The notes below the pieces were generated by a model, which was given only the letters and a program-made list of their open reading frames with translations, had not been told where the DNA came from and searched no databases. Both the position numbers and the translations under genes were made by a program. Shown here piece after piece: positions 40,201 through 49,120 of a DNA stretch of 64,000 nucleotides (within the stretch, counting starts at the first letter, position 1; each line of letters starts with the position of its first letter). Origin of the DNA: Patescibacteria group bacterium (GTDB lineage Bacteria; Patescibacteriota; Patescibacteriia; 2-12-FULL-60-25); contig JAVHLR010000001.1 in the NCBI GenBank assembly GCA_031082005.1, forward strand, positions 16,870 to 80,869. The letters are read 5' to 3'.

Positions 40201-42693
40201 GGCGGGCGCCACGATCGTCCGGACTACCTCATCGACTACACGCCCTCCGGAGTTCCCGAGCACGGCCACCGCCTCGTGATCAGCTCGAGGTCGCTCGCCG
40301 AGCTCGAGGCCATCCTGCGACCGGTGCTGCAGCAGTACGGGCTGGACGCCGAGGGTCGCCAGGCTGTCCTCATCCTGGAGCAGCTCCGCTCTCTGTCGGG
40401 CCGCTTGGCACTGAAGCTGGTCTCCTCTCCCACGGCACGCGCGGAAGCGCTGGGCATGGCTTTGGCTCGCCTCTACCTGGAGTACCAGGGCGCGCTTCGC
40501 GATCAGATCGTGGTGCCGCTCGACGCTCACCTCGAGCTGTTTCACACCGCCAAGAAGCATGCGGAGGCAATCGGCGACGAGGTGACTCTGCGCCGGACCG
40601 ACCTGGCCCTGTTCGACCTCGACGTGGCCCGTCGAACCATCACCTGCAATCTGGTGGAGGTGAAATGCTACGCCCAGAAGCTCGGGCTCAGTGGCTACGG
40701 CCAGGTGAAGGAGAACATCACCGAGCAGATCAACCAGAGCGAGCGCATCCTCCAGAAGCACTTTGACCCGCATCGGACCACGCCTGATCGTCCCGACCGC
40801 CTGCTGAAGACGCGTGAGCTGGCCACGCTCCTCGAGTTCTACCTCGACCGGGGTCTGCGCTACCGCATCATGGACCCCGCGGCCGGCGAGGAGGCCAGGA
40901 CCTTCCTCGACGTCCTCGAGGCCGGGTACACCCTGCGCTTCACGCGAAGCGGGCTGGTGTTCGACTTCGACAAGCCCGGAACCGAGCCGCCCGAACACGA
41001 GGTCGGTATCGAGTTCCACCGCATCGGCAAGGATCTCATCCACGCCCTGGTGGAGCGCCCGGCTCCGGCGCCGTCTTCGGATGAGGACGGCGATGGAGGG
41101 GCCGGCGAGGAACCCGCTGCTTCCGTGGCGCCGAGCAGTGCCCCGATTCCGATGCTCAACTCGGCTGCGTTCCTGGTCGAAGAGCGGCAGCGGGTTATCT
41201 CGGTTGACCTCAGTTGGAACGGGGAGCATCGCCCTGGTGCAGACAAGCCAGCCGCGCATGAACCGGACGACACGCCTGCCTCTGCTCCCGGCGATACGCC
41301 GGTCAACGACGGAGACACTTCCGCCGGCATTTCAAGTCCAGCGGTTGCTGCACCCGTAGCCGAGGAACAGGAGGTCCCGGCACATAAGCCTGCATCGACG
41401 GAGGCCCCCAAGAAGCCTAAGCCCCCACGCGAAGGTGAAACCAGGGAGGCCACTATCACGTCACGAGAGCCTGAAGCGCCAGCCTCGTGTCTGCCATGCG
41501 ACGTGGTTATCGGTGTCAACGCACCGTCCCCGCAGCTCGGCGTGCTTGGCGAGGTGGTGGGCCGCAAGATCGCGCTGGACCTCAACCAGACGCACACCAT
41601 CAGCCTGTTCGGCGTGCAAGGGGGCGGCAAGAGTTACACCCTGGGCAGCGTCGTCGAGATGGCCTGCATGCCGATCCCCGGGGTGAACGTGCTGCCCCAC
41701 CCGCTGGCCGGCGTCATCTTCCACTACAGCGCGACGCTCGACTACAAGCCCGAGTTCACTTCGATGATCTCGCCGAACACGGGTGCCTCCGAGGTCGCCA
41801 CGTTGCGGGAACGCTACGGCGCTGAACCTCGTGCTTTGGAGGACGTGGTCATCCTCGCGCCGGCTGCCAAGGTCTCGGAGCGCAGCGCCGAGTACCCGGG
41901 CATCCAGGTGTTGCCCATCGCCTTCGCCGCCTCGGAGCTGAAAGCGGCGCACTGGAAGTTCCTCATGGGGGCGGTCGGCAGCCAGAGCATGTACATCCGG
42001 CAGCTCGGCCTGATCATGAAGAAGCTCCGCGGCGAGCTCACGCTCGACGGGCTTCGCCAGGAGGTCGAGCACTCAGGTCTGTCGGACTACTTGAAGGAGC
42101 TCGCGCTCCTGCGGCTGCGTTTCGCCGCTGAGTACATTGATGACAACCACCGCCTGACGAACGTACTGCGGCCCGGCCGCCTGGTAATCGTAGACCTCAG
42201 AGACGAGCTGGTGGAGAAGGACGAAGCGCTCGGTCTCTTCGTCGTGCTCCTGCAGATGTTCTCCGAGACCACCTTCGAGGGGCGCTCCTTCAACAAGCTC
42301 GTCGTCTTCGACGAGGCCCACAAGTACATCGACAACCCCGACCTCGTCGCCGGGCTCGTCGAGGTCGTCCGCGAGATGCGCCACAAGGGCACGAGCATCA
42401 TGGTCGCCTCGCAGGATCCCCCCTCGGTGCCGACGTCGCTGATCGAGCTGTCGACGCAGATCATCATGCACAAGTTCAACTCCCCCGCGTGGCTGAAGCA
42501 CGTACAGAAGGCGAACGCCGCCCTCGACGAGCTCACGCCGGCAAAGCTCGCCGCGCTCGGCCCAGGCGAGGCGTACGTCTGGAGCAGCAAATCAACCGAC
42601 GACGCCTTCACCAGGGGCGCGGTCAAGGTGCGGTGCCGGCCCAGAGTCACGCTGCATGGCGGCGGAACTAAGACTGCCGTCGAGGAAAAATGA
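37198..42693 (+). CDS. Large HerA/FtsK-type ATPase with embedded PD-(D/E)XK-like domain
   Basis: The 1831-residue protein ends the operon. Its N-terminal 1100 residues are unassigned and include EYLVDAGVEDPVAWTRDIVL and a beta-rich region. At about 1135-1165 is a nuclease-like pattern (RRTDLALFDLD then LVEVKCYAQ: Asp, then Glu-x-Lys). A low-complexity Pro/Ala/Glu linker (about 1340-1430) leads to a HerA-like motor with GVQGGGKS (about 1472, Walker A), VFDEAHKYID (about 1703, Walker B) and IMVASQDPPSVPTSLIELS. A DNA translocase with a nuclease domain would be the attacking part of the system (inference). Confidence 0.82.
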   Translation: MSNGFRALPSVDLTRAVEQLLLPRLAAALRERGAGHCMRVPDLDRELMLSLAKGLRAEVPEAQVFVLANGSPAPDGDLLISSTKLVELRNPLPNGSLRPPLCVFLPANLRTSAEDSFGVATFQEFPVGDSYESLRGQLLERVPASLLGYVRDALHLLREQRWRWASDVAQVRYLLCAHANGNDGEAFGGSLYELGLVPDFKLFDDPTTAYGRVRKNLECVRRLTDGDASVRARVLGLDLVNKGLRRRLAEYLVDAGVEDPVAWTRDIVLHRRKWDLSFDKWEFASEISPDKISFLKVETDLPVIADDETDERLLDLVGQQVLAPQERRKFNVVVEVSPHPGQVQGLDHFTVQIISKDTGPVGVVRKVPVWKTNRTTCNVSFSKLNKVEFEEGWYNVRVLPWTAGGDPIPIDEPAGSLAKRSNESEPFYVLPEIELEEEPPQRAVPKAESVEHARIDRQFTAILQGREPQDVALDSVGWAQKNTQRRSTSHETIEAKFGKEGAFQIAVARWLKIVEERILTSPERPVSWRMQLHMGQPQTPTGDISEWPASAAVRSFLDARTGYFAAVTQNKGLVTQGLDFLAAEESVLAYASAYIDLLKDLSAKVERESGSDQLKAIVALRAALAVDTIRLVIEDYRGHVREAAVIAPTHPLRVLWQLGWAQLGAAWVKATTKGPEEHVTPARDALLRGISSVNFPPMLPISDGRVFVAVDNIHPFWSLYAPATEEDPRGLLGDVCAALGLPEPSIGGLAVTGEVIASRIERYLVQHPYVRTLAINAFNPGRATVLADALVALQKQEPFKDLRYDLRLFVPDPDALGVGESIAALLAGEGTLAGEAFSVPTGSHVFPKLNVAVRGTADFRETPSRYRSHLSFLFDVFPAEEVGAGKPFRLERTIPLHGLVQDFTVRYRDDETGTGWQRQPRHGAATMIAGAEETSMLLGQLPALLSAAAATVARSTPDFESRPIIRLELDPDERALISEIHDASDWVFTIDRNMGIEFFDHGGRHDRPDYLIDYTPSGVPEHGHRLVISSRSLAELEAILRPVLQQYGLDAEGRQAVLILEQLRSLSGRLALKLVSSPTARAEALGMALARLYLEYQGALRDQIVVPLDAHLELFHTAKKHAEAIGDEVTLRRTDLALFDLDVARRTITCNLVEVKCYAQKLGLSGYGQVKENITEQINQSERILQKHFDPHRTTPDRPDRLLKTRELATLLEFYLDRGLRYRIMDPAAGEEARTFLDVLEAGYTLRFTRSGLVFDFDKPGTEPPEHEVGIEFHRIGKDLIHALVERPAPAPSSDEDGDGGAGEEPAASVAPSSAPIPMLNSAAFLVEERQRVISVDLSWNGEHRPGADKPAAHEPDDTPASAPGDTPVNDGDTSAGISSPAVAAPVAEEQEVPAHKPASTEAPKKPKPPREGETREATITSREPEAPASCLPCDVVIGVNAPSPQLGVLGEVVGRKIALDLNQTHTISLFGVQGGGKSYTLGSVVEMACMPIPGVNVLPHPLAGVIFHYSATLDYKPEFTSMISPNTGASEVATLRERYGAEPRALEDVVILAPAAKVSERSAEYPGIQVLPIAFAASELKAAHWKFLMGAVGSQSMYIRQLGLIMKKLRGELTLDGLRQEVEHSGLSDYLKELALLRLRFAAEYIDDNHRLTNVLRPGRLVIVDLRDELVEKDEALGLFVVLLQMFSETTFEGRSFNKLVVFDEAHKYIDNPDLVAGLVEVVREMRHKGTSIMVASQDPPSVPTSLIELSTQIIMHKFNSPAWLKHVQKANAALDELTPAKLAALGPGEAYVWSSKSTDDAFTRGAVKVRCRPRVTLHGGGTKTAVEEK

Positions 42694-42734
42694 CACCGGT
42701 ACGGAGAGGGCCGCTACCGAGGGGAAGGTAGACT

Positions 42735-43067
42735 ATGTCAACCAAACAAGAACTGGCCGTGCACTACGCCGCACAGTTGTCGCATGCGCTTCGCCTCGAT
42801 GAGGCTAGAGGCTCGAAGACAGCACGAAGGGCACCGTCCCTCGAGGAGGCCATCCGCGATGTCGTGCGACAGGTCGATGGTATGTACTACGAACGCACCG
42901 GACGGAAGCTGTCAGCCGGAGAGAAGTACGAGCTCTACGGCCTAATCGCCGCGGAGCTCGGTGTGTCTGCTAGCCAGTGGGGCATTATCAAGGAGAGCTC
43001 AATAGCCCAGGCTCTGTCCTTCGAGCAGCTACTGGTGTTGCTCATGCAGAAGGTGACGTATGTGTGA
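42735..43067 (+). CDS. Small helical protein coupled to the phosphorylase-fold gene
   Basis: The 110-residue protein starts at ATG 42735 (GGGGAAGG upstream) and overlaps the next gene by 8 bp. It is wholly helical (LEEAIRDVVRQVDGMYYERT; YELYGLIAAELGVSASQWG; ALSFEQLLVLLMQKV). Small helical domains next to enzyme-like effectors in defence loci often work as adaptors that link a sensor to its effector. It lies 42 bp after the ATPase gene and may belong to the same transcript. Confidence 0.65.
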   Translation: MSTKQELAVHYAAQLSHALRLDEARGSKTARRAPSLEEAIRDVVRQVDGMYYERTGRKLSAGEKYELYGLIAAELGVSASQWGIIKESSIAQALSFEQLLVLLMQKVTYV

Positions 43068-44316
43068 CCAACGCCACAAGTGCGAGGCACGCACGGGCGC
43101 GTCGAGCGTTCAGCCTCAGATTCACTTCGTCCTCGTTGTCGCCGTCCAAGTTGAGCTCAGCGCTGTCCTCGATGCGATGTCGCCTCTTGACAGGGAGCAG
43201 GCACTCCTGAAGGTGTTTGAGGGAGATTCGGTCTACTACGCTGGAAAGGTCGGGCTGTACAACTGCGTTGCTGTTATGTGCCATATGGGTGCGACCGGCC
43301 GAGACAGCTCGATTCTCGCGACGAGTACAGCTCTCAAGACATGGAAGCCCACTGCCGGCGTAATCATGCCCGGTATTGCCTTTGGCCGCTTCGGGCCTCC
43401 AACCGACGGGGACAGGTCCCCCAAACAGGTGATCGGTGACGTCATCGTGGCGACACAGGTGGTTCCGTATGAACCGCAGCGCATGGGGATATCCGAGAAC
43501 GTTCCACGTGGCGCTCACCCCGAGTCGTCATTGCTGTTCTGCAATCGCTTGAGGAATCTCGGATGGCAGTGGGCTCCAAGCGGCAGCGCCTCGACACGTG
43601 GCCTCCTCGAAGGGCCCCTTCTCTCGGGCGAGAAGCTCGTCGACGATCCCGCGTTCAAGGCCAAGCTGTTCGAAGAGTTCCCCAAGGCAATCGGTGGCGA
43701 GATGGAGGGCGCGGGCGTCTACGCTGCTGCTGCTCGCGAATCAGTGAACTGGATCGTTGTGAAGTCGATCTGCGATTGGGGTGACGGAAACAAGTCGAAA
43801 GAACATCAGCCTCTGGCAGCCAAGAACTCGGTATCGGTAGTCGCCGCTCTATTCTCGGAGCCTGGAATGCCTACCGGCGAAGGGGATAGGATCGATCAGG
43901 TACAGGCAGCCGTGATGCGATCCAAAATCGAGTTGATTCGGCGCGCTGACGAAGTCCGCCAATCCAAGTCGGGCGCACTCATGAAGTTACTGGCATCCGT
44001 TCCTCGCGACAACGATGGTAACCTCCAGGTTCCGATCTCGATGAAGCCCATCATCGAGATCTTGTCCGAAGAGCACCGCGTGGCACTGGAGCAGTGGCTC
44101 AACGCATATGAGGATGCGTGCGGAGAATTCCTGGCAGGCGGCATCGCGCGGAAGTACTTTGACGTCGGCCTCGGCCAGGAGATTCGAGAGTTGGTGGAAC
44201 TGGATGGGCCACAGCAGGAACGACTCAGACCGCGTGAAAGCAGTCCGTACAAGGCCATACACGCGACGTACGAAGCGCTTCTCGGCAGCTACGTTGGCGA
44301 GCACGAGAAGGGGTAA
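43060..44316 (+). CDS. Nucleoside-phosphorylase-fold effector-like protein
   Basis: The 418-residue protein starts at ATG 43060. Residues about 20-260 have the PNP/UDP-phosphorylase fold: VVAVQVELSAVLDAM, a glycine turn with PGIAFGRFG, GGEMEGAGVYAAA (ribose-binding Glu-Met-Glu) and VVKSICDWGD (base-binding Asp). The C-terminal 150 residues are helical (KSGALMKLLASVPRD and following), probably a partner-binding domain. Phosphorylase-fold domains in defence loci deplete nucleotides or serve as sensors. Whether it belongs to the MADS-like unit or is a separate two-gene system cannot be told from sequence. Confidence 0.75.
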   Translation: MCDQRHKCEARTGASSVQPQIHFVLVVAVQVELSAVLDAMSPLDREQALLKVFEGDSVYYAGKVGLYNCVAVMCHMGATGRDSSILATSTALKTWKPTAGVIMPGIAFGRFGPPTDGDRSPKQVIGDVIVATQVVPYEPQRMGISENVPRGAHPESSLLFCNRLRNLGWQWAPSGSASTRGLLEGPLLSGEKLVDDPAFKAKLFEEFPKAIGGEMEGAGVYAAAARESVNWIVVKSICDWGDGNKSKEHQPLAAKNSVSVVAALFSEPGMPTGEGDRIDQVQAAVMRSKIELIRRADEVRQSKSGALMKLLASVPRDNDGNLQVPISMKPIIEILSEEHRVALEQWLNAYEDACGEFLAGGIARKYFDVGLGQEIRELVELDGPQQERLRPRESSPYKAIHATYEALLGSYVGEHEKG

Positions 44317-44386
44317 GGGAATGATGCTCGACATTCCGTCTCCAAGGAATGGGGGGCTGATGGCATGAGCCCATCGGAGCAGGGGC

Positions 44387-47170
44387 ATGTGGCGGTACCC
44401 ACGACCTGAATACTGGCAGCAATTCGAGCAGATCCTTGCTGACTGGGCGCAGGAGCAACTTGGTGACCCAAGTGCCGATCGCTATGGCCGGAGCGGTCAA
44501 CGGCAGGACGGGATCGATATCCTAGCGCGCAATCGGCGAACCAGCGGTGGGGGTGGGCGCGTCGAGCTTTGGGCCATCCAAGCGAAGAAGTACGACGAAA
44601 CCCCCCTTACGCCCGCGGCCGCGCAAGCCGAACTCGATCGTGCCATGACTCACTCGCCACGTCCGGATGTGTTCGTCTTGGCCACCTCGACACCGCGGGA
44701 CACGAAACTCCAGGCATGGGCCGCCGAACCGAAGCACCCAATTCGAGTGGAGGTGTGGTTCTGGGACGGACTCGTCGAGCGCCTCCTCAAAGAGACCTGG
44801 TTCCGACGGAAGTACATTGCCGAGCAGTGGTTTCGCAGGATTCCTCACGAGATACCCGCCGCGGTAGCTGACTTCACTGGCCGCGAATTGGAGCTAGCTG
44901 ATCTCGCCCATCGCTTCGAGTCTGGTGGGTCGGTGGTGGTGCTTTCGGGCATGGGTGGAGTTGGAAAGACGGAACTGGCTCTGGCGGTCGCGCAGCGCGC
45001 AGCGGGTGAGTGCGTCGACGGTGAGCTTAGAGTAGACCTGTGCGGCACGGACCCGGCACATGGCTTATCCACGCACGAGATCATGAGCCAACTTGTGCGC
45101 AGTCTCGACCCGTTGGCGCCGTCTGCCGGTTCCTACGAGGAGATCGTAGCGGCATATCGGTCAACGTTGTGGGGCAGACGGGTTACGATTCTCCTGGACA
45201 ATGTCTATGATGCTGCTCAGGTAGAGCCGCTCCTGCCCCTGCCGGACGCTCGAATAGTCATTACTAGCCGCCAGCGGTTCATTCTTCCCGGAGCCCACTC
45301 GCACGAAGTCCTGGGGCTATCTCAAGCGGCCAGCGCGAAGCTGTTGTCACGGGTGTGTCGACGGGCGACGAGAATCGCGGTCGAGATGGCTCAGTTGTGC
45401 GGCGGCTTGCCGTTGGCCCTCAGACTGGCTGCCACGGCTCTTGCGGAACGGGTGGATTTGACGTCCGCTGAGTACTTGGAGTGGCTCCGCGACGAACGGA
45501 CACGTCGAGAGTTCGTTGAAGCCACGGCATGCCTTAGCTATCGGTTGCTCACCGGCCAAGCGCAAACTGTTTGGCGGACGCTCGCGACGTTCCGCAACCC
45601 GTTCGACTCGTGTGCGGCCGCGGCTGTTGCCGGTCAGGAACGCAGCACCATGGCTACCCATCTTGGTATTCTACTGAGACACAGCCTTCTCGACTGGGAT
45701 GCAACGATCAGACGGTACCGCATTCACGAGTTGCTGCGAATATTCGGCGATTCCCTTCGATCAGAAGAGGATCGCGCAAGCGCCGAGAGACGTTTCGTCT
45801 TGCACTACCAGTCGTTGCTGACGTCGATGAAGGAGCAGTTTCGCTTGGGCGGCACTTCATCCGAGGAAGCCCTCCGTCGGTTCGACGCCGACGCCGCCCA
45901 TTTTTTCGCCGCAGGTGCCTGGCTTCGCCCTGGTTCAAATGAGGACTTGGCAACAGCGGCAATGTGGTCCGTGTTCCTTGACGCGGGCGTTGACATCTTC
46001 CCGCTTCGGGTGGAGCCCCAGCTCCTTCGAATATGGCTGAGTGAGGCGGTGGATGGTGCGCACCGACGGCGAGAGGTGGGGATTGCTCGCGTTCATGCGG
46101 GCAATTTGGCTTTGGTGCTCCGCGATCTTGGCGAAGCCGCGGACGCCGAGGCTACTCAGCGGAAGTGTTTGGAGGAGTCGCGCATGTCGGGGGACCTCGA
46201 CGGGATCACACGTGCGCTCGGCAATCTTGCCGTTCTTGCGTTGGATCGAGGCGAAGCTGATCGTGCGATCGAGTTGGCGTCAGAGTCGGCCGAAATGGAG
46301 CGACGGCTCGACAACCAGAAGGGGTTGGCGGCCGACTACAATACACTAGCGAACGCGTACCGACAGAAGGGCGAGCGTGACAGGGCTCTGGCGTTGTTCG
46401 CGGCTTCGCTCAAGATGAAGGCTGAAATCGGCGATATCCGCGGACGTGCAGTGACGACTGTTGGGATCGCGCAGCTATTCATGGACTCGAATGACTTCGA
46501 AAGAGCCCTATCACTTCTTAGCCAGGCGGTCTTCGTGTTCCGTCGGCTGGGCGACCATCGAACCGAGGATGCTGCCCGCAACGTCCTTTGTTCAGCTTGG
46601 CTTGGATACGGTGTTGGTCGGATGTTGACAATGGAGGAGTTTACCGAGTCGGCTGAACCGGAGAACTGTGACAACGTACAAGAAGTCGTTCGCCGAATCA
46701 TTCCGAGCCTTAGGGCCAAAGCCGACCTTGTCGTCGGGGAGAACGCGGTAGTAGCCGCCGCGATGCTCGGCGACATTGGCGGGATGTGCGAGGCGGTGGG
46801 TGACACCGCTCAGGCAATACAATGCTACAATAGGAGCATTGCCCGCGCGCGCCTGTGCGGCGAACAACGCATACTGGCAAACGGCCATTACAACAAGGCG
46901 ATCGCGTTGGCAGGGGTTGGGAGGCTCGCCCAAGGAGTCGCTGAACTGCACGTTGCACGCCGGCTCTACGCGAAGCTCGGGTTAGAGGACGTCTCAGATG
47001 TGGACACAATGCTTGACTACATAGCGAAAACTGCTCCCGCGGCGCGATCCCGGGAAGCCCCATCACCAGGCCGACGTCGGTCCGCGCGGCCGCGGGCTAA
47101 CGATGCTTGTGCGTGTGGCAGCGGCAAGAAATATAAACGCTGCTGCATGCTCCGGGATCGTCAACGATGA
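44387..47170 (+). CDS. STAND/NB-ARC ATPase with N-terminal nuclease, TPR repeats and SEC-C
   Basis: The 927-residue protein starts at ATG 44387 (GGAG upstream). An N-terminal Mrr-like nuclease region (1-150) has DGIDIL (43-48) and IQAKKY (63-68). FTGRELELADL precedes the NB-ARC module: GMGGVGKT (about 188-195), ILLDN (about 268), ITSRQRF and GGLPLAL. About 13 TPR-like helices follow (ALGNLAVLALDRGEADRAIE, LANAYRQKGERDRALALF). The C-terminus is a SEC-C zinc motif (CACGSGKKYKRCC). This is the plan of an Avs/NLR-type antiphage sensor: repeats bind a phage protein and the nuclease cuts DNA. Confidence 0.85.
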   Translation: MWRYPRPEYWQQFEQILADWAQEQLGDPSADRYGRSGQRQDGIDILARNRRTSGGGGRVELWAIQAKKYDETPLTPAAAQAELDRAMTHSPRPDVFVLATSTPRDTKLQAWAAEPKHPIRVEVWFWDGLVERLLKETWFRRKYIAEQWFRRIPHEIPAAVADFTGRELELADLAHRFESGGSVVVLSGMGGVGKTELALAVAQRAAGECVDGELRVDLCGTDPAHGLSTHEIMSQLVRSLDPLAPSAGSYEEIVAAYRSTLWGRRVTILLDNVYDAAQVEPLLPLPDARIVITSRQRFILPGAHSHEVLGLSQAASAKLLSRVCRRATRIAVEMAQLCGGLPLALRLAATALAERVDLTSAEYLEWLRDERTRREFVEATACLSYRLLTGQAQTVWRTLATFRNPFDSCAAAAVAGQERSTMATHLGILLRHSLLDWDATIRRYRIHELLRIFGDSLRSEEDRASAERRFVLHYQSLLTSMKEQFRLGGTSSEEALRRFDADAAHFFAAGAWLRPGSNEDLATAAMWSVFLDAGVDIFPLRVEPQLLRIWLSEAVDGAHRRREVGIARVHAGNLALVLRDLGEAADAEATQRKCLEESRMSGDLDGITRALGNLAVLALDRGEADRAIELASESAEMERRLDNQKGLAADYNTLANAYRQKGERDRALALFAASLKMKAEIGDIRGRAVTTVGIAQLFMDSNDFERALSLLSQAVFVFRRLGDHRTEDAARNVLCSAWLGYGVGRMLTMEEFTESAEPENCDNVQEVVRRIIPSLRAKADLVVGENAVVAAAMLGDIGGMCEAVGDTAQAIQCYNRSIARARLCGEQRILANGHYNKAIALAGVGRLAQGVAELHVARRLYAKLGLEDVSDVDTMLDYIAKTAPAARSREAPSPGRRRSARPRANDACACGSGKKYKRCCMLRDRQR

Positions 47171-47712
47171 GTCCTTGCGCAAGCGTTCTGTTTCGCTAAG
47201 CTGGCCGAGTGCTCGTAGCGTGCCACAACCGCGCCACTTCCCGATGCGGCAAGCCCCGGCACCCGCTCCGCCCCTCGGTGGGGTGTAGTAGCCGGTTCGA
47301 GCGAACTGGAATGAGCGGACTCGCGAATCCCGCCAGAGACCAGAGAAACCACGCCGTAGGCCGTAGCTTGCAGACACAAGCGCGCGATCCGTGCTCGATT
47401 CTCTTACCAACGCTCCCCGCAGACCTTGCCGGCTGGACCCCGTCTTGGGACGCGCCTGGGCATCTTCGCGCTGGCTCGTCATGCCGCTTTCTGCTCGTCG
47501 CCGAAGCGGTGTTGGGCGACAGAGCTGCGGAGACGCGAAAGCCTCCGCGACGACGATGTGCTACGGCTCAGGCAACTTGACGGCGTGCTGCGCGCACGGT
47601 GTCGTTGGACTGTGAAGGTGTGACGCGTCGGCTTCGACGCCCCTCACGGCCAATCGGAGCAAACCCGCGCGGTCAGAAGGGCGTCGCTGCGCTGAGCAGG
47701 CACCCTACCTGT
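47171..47712. other. Gap between STAND gene and recombinase
   Basis: About 540 bp with short frames of chance-like composition only. I see no RNA gene, terminator or repeat. It marks the right end of the defence island. Confidence 0.5.
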
Positions 47713-49011
47713 ATGCACAGCCACATCCCAGCTTTCATCCAACACCTCTCAGGTCGCCGTGCTGCCCGCACGGTTCTTTCGTATGGGGCAACCGCCTCGG
47801 CGTTCGCAGAGTTCTTCGACGCGCGGAAGCCCGTGGATGTCCCGATGCCTGCGGATGTCGAGGCCTTCCTTGCCCGACCAACGAACACGGGCGGTCGTCG
47901 TGCGCCAGCAACACGGAACCAGGAACTCGCGGCGCTCCGAGCGTTCACGAAGTTCGTTGCGTCCGCCCAGGGCTGGAAGGTCGACCCGACCGAGGGAGTT
48001 CCGTTCGTCCGCGAGCCTGCTCATGACCCTGCCGTGCTCACGGCCTTCGAATTGCGCCGGTTCTTCCTCGCGGCTGCGTGGATCGAGGATCCGCTTCGGC
48101 GGTCGCTGTCCCTTGCTCTCCTCGCGGTCCTGTCGCAGGTCGGGCTGCGCGTACATGAGGCGGTCGCGCTCGAGCTCGACAGGGTTGACCTTGTGACGGG
48201 GACCCTGGTCGCTGTGCGCGGAAAAGGAGGGACAATCTGCGACCTTCCGTTGAACGCGCCATCGCTCGCCCTGCTCACGGCCTGGATCGCCGACCGGCAA
48301 CACCTGGCGTCCGCTGACGAGCCGGCGCTCTTCGTGTCATCGCACGGGACCCGCTTGTCAGTGCGGTCGGTACAGCGATTGATGGAGACGCTGCGCAGGG
48401 CCACAGGAACGCCGAAGCACGTGACGCCCCACACCCTGCGGCACACAGCTGCGACCCTCGCACTCACCATGGGCGCAGATTTGTCTACAGTCGCAGACCT
48501 TCTCCGACATTCCGACCTGAATACCACGCGTCGTTACCTGCACCTTGTTGATGAGCGACGCCGAGAAGCTGTCCGCAGGCTTGGATGCTGCGTCCCGAAG
48601 GAGATTCTGCCCGATGACGAGAAGCCCGCCGCACTACGGGAAGGGCCGGCCTCCGAGGGGTGCGGGGTCGAGCCTGCCCTCGACAACCACCAAGGGCGCA
48701 GCGAGACGAGCGAGAATTCTGTTCGCACAGAACAAATGACAACACACGACCCCCTTGACGTCCAACACCGCTTGTGGGACAGTCCGTCCCCGAAGATGGC
48801 GCCCAAGGCGCCTGACCTGACCCGGAGCAAGGAACGCGGTCCTCTTTCGAAGAGGCACCGTGCGTCTGCACTCCATTCGAACGAGGGGACTCCGAACGAT
48901 GCAGTGCGAATCCAAGCGATCTTCGCCTTCGGGCTCGCGCTCGGCCTCTTGGTCTGGCCGATGCACGCAACGCTCGCGACTCGGCAGGCCTTCGTCCCTT
49001 CGCCCGGATGA
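47713..49011 (+). CDS. Tyrosine recombinase (XerC/D-type) with long C-terminal tail
   Basis: The start ATG 47713 gives 432 residues. The core-binding domain (TVLSYGATASAFAEFFDAR, ATRNQELAALRAFTKFV) and catalytic domain are clear: GLRVHEAVAL, HTLRHTAATLAL, LLRHSDLNTTRRYLHL. This is closer to shufflon or XerC/D-type recombinases than to the two phage-type integrases here. After the catalytic Tyr there are about 120 further residues of low complexity ending in a hydrophobic stretch (IFAFGLALGLLVWP), which is unusual and may reflect a lost stop codon or fusion. Confidence 0.8.
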   Translation: MHSHIPAFIQHLSGRRAARTVLSYGATASAFAEFFDARKPVDVPMPADVEAFLARPTNTGGRRAPATRNQELAALRAFTKFVASAQGWKVDPTEGVPFVREPAHDPAVLTAFELRRFFLAAAWIEDPLRRSLSLALLAVLSQVGLRVHEAVALELDRVDLVTGTLVAVRGKGGTICDLPLNAPSLALLTAWIADRQHLASADEPALFVSSHGTRLSVRSVQRLMETLRRATGTPKHVTPHTLRHTAATLALTMGADLSTVADLLRHSDLNTTRRYLHLVDERRREAVRRLGCCVPKEILPDDEKPAALREGPASEGCGVEPALDNHQGRSETSENSVRTEQMTTHDPLDVQHRLWDSPSPKMAPKAPDLTRSKERGPLSKRHRASALHSNEGTPNDAVRIQAIFAFGLALGLLVWPMHATLATRQAFVPSPG

Positions 49012-49120
49012 GCCGCGGACTCAGCTCCGGGGATGCGAGGACATCCAAGGGCGATCAATCAACGTGCTTCGGGCGCGTGCAGCATTCCTGCGCGCGTCCA
49101 TTCGTAATGGGAGAACGACG

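Noticed and set aside
39709-41259. Long minus-strand reading frame of 516 codons
   Set aside because: It lies opposite the large ATPase gene, is His/Arg/Leu-rich without recognisable motifs, and follows from high GC in the third codon position of the true gene.
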